Both the position numbers and the translations under genes were made by a program. The notes beneath the pieces are model-generated. The model had not been told where the DNA came from, made no database searches, and saw only the letters and a list, made by a program, of their open reading frames with translations. From an uncultured Aquimarina sp. (GTDB lineage: Bacteria; Bacteroidota; Bacteroidia; Flavobacteriales; Flavobacteriaceae), in NCBI GenBank assembly GCA_947498455.1, contig CANMKK010000023.1, forward strand, positions 1 through 64,000: a DNA stretch of 64,000 bases, given 5' to 3'. Below, one piece after another: positions 60,960-64,000 of the stretch. The first letter of the stretch is position 1, and each line of letters opens with the position of its first letter.

Positions 60960-62759
60960 ATGACTGCTATAAAAAACATTGCAATAATTGCTCACGTAGA
61001 TCACGGTAAAACTACTTTGGTAGACAAAATTATGTATCATTGTCAGCTTTTTCGTGAAAACGAAAATACTGGTGACTTAATTTTGGATAATAATGATTTA
61101 GAGCGTGAAAGAGGAATTACAATAACCTCTAAAAATGTTTCCGTTACTTATAAAGGAACAAAAATTAATATAATCGATACACCAGGTCACGCCGATTTTG
61201 GAGGAGAAGTGGAGCGTGTATTGAATATGGCGGATGGAGTATTGCTATTAGTTGATGCTTTTGAAGGGCCAATGCCTCAAACACGTTTTGTATTACAAAA
61301 GGCAATTGATCTGGGATTAAAACCATGCGTCGTAGTAAACAAAGTTGATAAAGAAAATTGTACGCCAGAGGAGGTACACGAAAAAGTATTTGATCTGATG
61401 TTCGAATTAGGAGCAGAAGAGTGGCAATTAGATTTTCCTACAGTATATGGTTCTGCCAAGAATAATTGGATGAGTGATGACTGGAAAAAAGAAACGGATA
61501 GTATAGAACCTTTATTAGATATGGTAATGGATCATATTCCATCTCCTAAAATCGAAGAAGGAACATTACAAATGTTAATTACTTCATTAGACTTTTCATC
61601 TTTTACCGGGCGTATTGCTATTGGACGTTTACAAAGAGGGGTATTAACAGAAGGAATGCAAGTGTCTTTGGTAAAACGTGATGGAAGTATAAAAAAGTCT
61701 AAAATAAAAGAGCTTCACACTTTTGAAGGGTTAGGTAGAAGAAAGATAGAAAAAGTTGAAGCAGGAGATATCTGTGCTTTGGTTGGTCTAGAAGGATTTG
61801 AAATTGGAGATACTGTTGCTGATATCGAAAACCCTGAAGGTCTTAAGACCATAGCAATTGACGAACCTACAATGAGTATGTTGTTTACCATTAATGATTC
61901 TCCATTCTTCGGAAAAGATGGGAAATTCGTTACATCTCGACATATTAAAGAAAGGTTAGAAAAAGAATTGGAAAAAAACTTAGCGCTAAGAGTTAATGAA
62001 ACTGATAGTGCAGATAAGTTTTTAGTATTTGGTCGAGGTGTATTGCATTTATCTGTATTGATAGAAACGATGCGTCGAGAAGGATATGAATTACAGATTG
62101 GACAACCACAAGTTATTATAAGAGAAATTGATGGTGTAAAATGTGAGCCAATTGAAGAGTTGACTATTGATCTGCCAGAAAACGTTTCAGGAAAAGCTGT
62201 AGAAATGGTAACTATGCGTAAAGGAGAGATGCTTAGTATGGAAGCAAAAGGAGAGCGTATGGTTTGTGAATTTATGATCCCATCACGTGGTATAATCGGT
62301 TTACGTAATCAATTATTGACGGCAACAGCTGGAGAGGCTATTATGGCTCACCGTTTTAAAGAATACCAACCTTTAAAAGGAGATATACCTGGTCGTATTA
62401 ATGGATCTTTAGTTTCTATGGAAAAAGGTTCTGCAATACCATATTCTATTGATAAATTACAGGATAGAGGAAAGTTTTTTGTAGATCCAGGAGAGGATAT
62501 TTATGAAGGTCAAGTGATAGGAGAAAATTCTCGAGGAGATGATATGACAGTAAATATTACAAAAACTAAAAAGTTAAGTAATGTACGTTCATCTGGAGCT
62601 GATGATAAAGCGAAAATTGTTCCAGCTATTAAATTTTCATTGGAAGAAGCTTTAGAATATATTCAGAAAGACGAATATGTAGAGGTTACTCCGAACCATT
62701 TAAGACTAAGGAAGGTTTACTTGACAGAAGTAGAACGTAAGAGAAACAAGATTGTATAA
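60960..62759 (+). CDS. typA: Translational GTPase TypA/BipA
   Basis: 599 residues. G domain: AHVDHGKT (G1), RERGITI (G2), DTPGHADFGGEV (G3), NKVDK (G4). EF-G-like domains III/V and the TypA-specific C-terminal domain with IPSRGIIGLRNQLLTATAGEAIM. Ribosome-associated GTPase involved in 50S assembly and cold or stress adaptation. Single gene with a terminator. Confidence 0.97.
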   Translation: MTAIKNIAIIAHVDHGKTTLVDKIMYHCQLFRENENTGDLILDNNDLERERGITITSKNVSVTYKGTKINIIDTPGHADFGGEVERVLNMADGVLLLVDAFEGPMPQTRFVLQKAIDLGLKPCVVVNKVDKENCTPEEVHEKVFDLMFELGAEEWQLDFPTVYGSAKNNWMSDDWKKETDSIEPLLDMVMDHIPSPKIEEGTLQMLITSLDFSSFTGRIAIGRLQRGVLTEGMQVSLVKRDGSIKKSKIKELHTFEGLGRRKIEKVEAGDICALVGLEGFEIGDTVADIENPEGLKTIAIDEPTMSMLFTINDSPFFGKDGKFVTSRHIKERLEKELEKNLALRVNETDSADKFLVFGRGVLHLSVLIETMRREGYELQIGQPQVIIREIDGVKCEPIEELTIDLPENVSGKAVEMVTMRKGEMLSMEAKGERMVCEFMIPSRGIIGLRNQLLTATAGEAIMAHRFKEYQPLKGDIPGRINGSLVSMEKGSAIPYSIDKLQDRGKFFVDPGEDIYEGQVIGENSRGDDMTVNITKTKKLSNVRSSGADDKAKIVPAIKFSLEEALEYIQKDEYVEVTPNHLRLRKVYLTEVERKRNKIV

Positions 62760-62786
62760 AGAAACTTAAGTTTTTTCTTTGATAAA

Positions 62787-62814
62787 AAAAATCCCGAGTA
62801 ATCTCGGGATTTTT
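62787..62814 (+). terminator. Terminator of typA
   Basis: ATCCCGAG / CTCGGGAT stem with a 4-nt loop (62791-62810), A-run before and TTTTT after. 31 bp after the stop. Confidence 0.9.
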
Positions 62815-63001
62815 GAATTTTGGGGTATTCTTTGGGGTACTTTGGTTTTGGGGCCAATTTCTTATTTTAGGGCAATTTATTGTATTCTAATTAGGAATTT
62901 TTTTCTGAGGTCAAATATAGACTTCTGGAATGAATCATAACTTGTAAAAAGCATCATATAATAGGTAAAATACATTTTTTATCGATAAAATACGTATTTA
63001 A

Positions 63002-63235
63002 ATGTCTTTAGATCAAAATTTGTTAACAGAACTAGTGGGGTATTTGGCATCAGCAATAGTGCTGATATCCTTTGTTATGCGAAATATCAAAAAACTTCGT
63101 ATTGTAAATTCTGTGGGGTGTATTGCGTTTGTAATTTATGGGGTGTTATTAAATTGGTCTTTACCAATAATAATAACCAATACAATAATTGTGGGTATAA
63201 ATTTATATTATTTGTTGCTTAAAAAAAATCTATAA
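63002..63235 (+). CDS. YgjV-like small inner membrane protein
   Basis: 77 residues in three hydrophobic segments (about 9-25, 36-50 and 55-72): LLTELVGYLASAIVLISFVM, RIVNSVGCIAFVIYGVLL, PIIITNTIIVGINLYYLL. The spacing and the NS.GC.AF.IYG pattern resemble the YgjV/Imp-YgjV family. Function unknown. Confidence 0.72.
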   Translation: MSLDQNLLTELVGYLASAIVLISFVMRNIKKLRIVNSVGCIAFVIYGVLLNWSLPIIITNTIIVGINLYYLLLKKNL

Positions 63236-63324
63236 ACTTAGGTGGGTATAACATAAATATAAGACATATATTCCAAATATTCAAACAAAATAACTATTTT
63301 TCGTTTTTATAAAAGTCAAAATTT

Positions 63325-64000
63325 TTGCAGAACTATTCAATCCAAAAATATAAAAAATCTGATTGTTCGATATGGAATGGTTTTGTAAGCACTTCTAAGA
63401 ATGGAACTTTTCTTTTTCATAGGAGTTTTATGGAGTATCATTCTGATCGATTTCATGATTTTTCATTGCTTATATATAATAGAGGAAAATTAGTAGCACT
63501 ATTCCCCGCTAATATTGTTGACGCAGTAATACATTCTCATCAGGGATTAACCTATGGAGGATTGATATTGTCTAAGAGTGTGGGAGGTGAAAAAGTAAAA
63601 GATATAGTATGTGCTCTAATCGATTTTTTTAAGACCAATAGGATGAATTCTGTGTATATTAAATCTATTCCTACTTTTTATCATAAGAAGCCTTCTAATG
63701 AACTTACTTTTTTCTTTTCAGAGTATGGTGCAGAATTATATAGAAGAGATCTTAATTTAGCAATAGACTATAATGCTCCTTTAGAATTCCATAAAAGTAA
63801 ATTGAAACATTTTAGAAAAAGACAAGGTTCTGGTTTTTGTATTAAGGATACCGAAGATTTTTCGAACTTTTGGAATGATGTCTTAATTCCGAGGTTAGAG
63901 GAAAAACATGGAACTAGCCCTGTTCATTCTTTAGAGGAAATAACGTTGCTTAAAAATAAATTCCCTGAATCAATACTACAATATACAATAGAAATTGATA
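63325..64000 (+). CDS. GNAT/FemAB-like acyltransferase, truncated by the window end
   Basis: Open for 225 codons to the window edge. Starts at TTG 63325 (MQNYSIQKYKKSD); no ATG is in frame until residue 36 (MEYHSDRF), and the sequence before that ATG is family-like, so TTG is favoured. Segments FVSTSKNGTFLFHRSFMEYHSDRFHDFSLLI and GLTYGGLILS match uncharacterised flavobacterial GNAT/FemAB-related proteins. The C-terminal half is off-window, so the active site is not visible. Confidence 0.68.
   Translation, partial: MQNYSIQKYKKSDCSIWNGFVSTSKNGTFLFHRSFMEYHSDRFHDFSLLIYNRGKLVALFPANIVDAVIHSHQGLTYGGLILSKSVGGEKVKDIVCALIDFFKTNRMNSVYIKSIPTFYHKKPSNELTFFFSEYGAELYRRDLNLAIDYNAPLEFHKSKLKHFRKRQGSGFCIKDTEDFSNFWNDVLIPRLEEKHGTSPVHSLEEITLLKNKFPESILQYTIEID

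Overview
The window is AT-rich chromosomal DNA from a member of the Bacteroidota, very probably a marine Flavobacteriaceae of the Aquimarina type (genus is inference). The evidence is: C-terminal type IX secretion (T9SS) sorting domains, a fused SecDF, Bacteroidota -7 promoter boxes (TAnnTTTG), short lipoprotein and '...NAQ' signal peptides, a DUF2911 protein, kynurenine-pathway genes and a cytosolic H-NOX sensor. No rRNA, tRNA, CRISPR array, prophage or intact insertion sequence was seen.

Layout. 1-2.3 kb: a 14-copy 21-bp tandem array cut by the window edge, a MITE-like repeat and a lipoprotein. 2.3-6.8 kb: three tandem STAS proteins and a Wzx/MATE-like flippase, divergent from a TPR + beta-barrel (YaiO-like) protein. 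7-14.4 kb: two very large T9SS-exported surface proteins. 14.5-18.1 kb: a nitric-oxide signalling operon (receiver, H-NOX, PAS histidine kinase, Hpt, LytTR regulator). 18.4-27 kb: kynureninase and kynurenine 3-monooxygenase, with a CMD/DoxX/AraC/flavin-reductase group between them that includes an unlisted 51-aa gene. 27-36 kb: metabolic and housekeeping genes (aldehyde dehydrogenase, fatty acid hydroxylase, RluF, HerA-like ATPase, lipoprotein RidA). 36.4-38.2 kb: queE and then three paralogous 32-aa peptide genes, each with its own -7 box. 38-52 kb: DUF2911, asnB, gyrB, mdh, decayed or phase-variable SecD-like genes and secDF. 53-60 kb: DUF192, an S74-chaperone T9SS protein, and a Coq4/DUF1361/CreD operon next to a winged-helix regulator with matching palindromic operators; then kdsA. 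60-64 kb: a porin-like pseudogene, typA, a YgjV-like protein and a partial acyltransferase.

How the parts connect. 21-bp-spaced direct repeats containing GAATGGT or close variants lie upstream of the H-NOX/LytTR operon and of the first large T9SS protein, with a weaker pair upstream of the second. This suggests that the LytTR regulator couples NO sensing to surface-protein expression. The 14-copy array at the window start has the same heptamer and the same period. Intergenic DNA carries at least three dispersed repeat families. One of them lies just 3' of minus-strand genes in five of six copies, always in the same orientation.

The most novel items are the three-peptide locus, the LytTR-like operator set and array, the G9 frameshift in a SecD-like lipoprotein gene, and the duplicated promoter driving a 51-aa protein beside a CMD-family enzyme.
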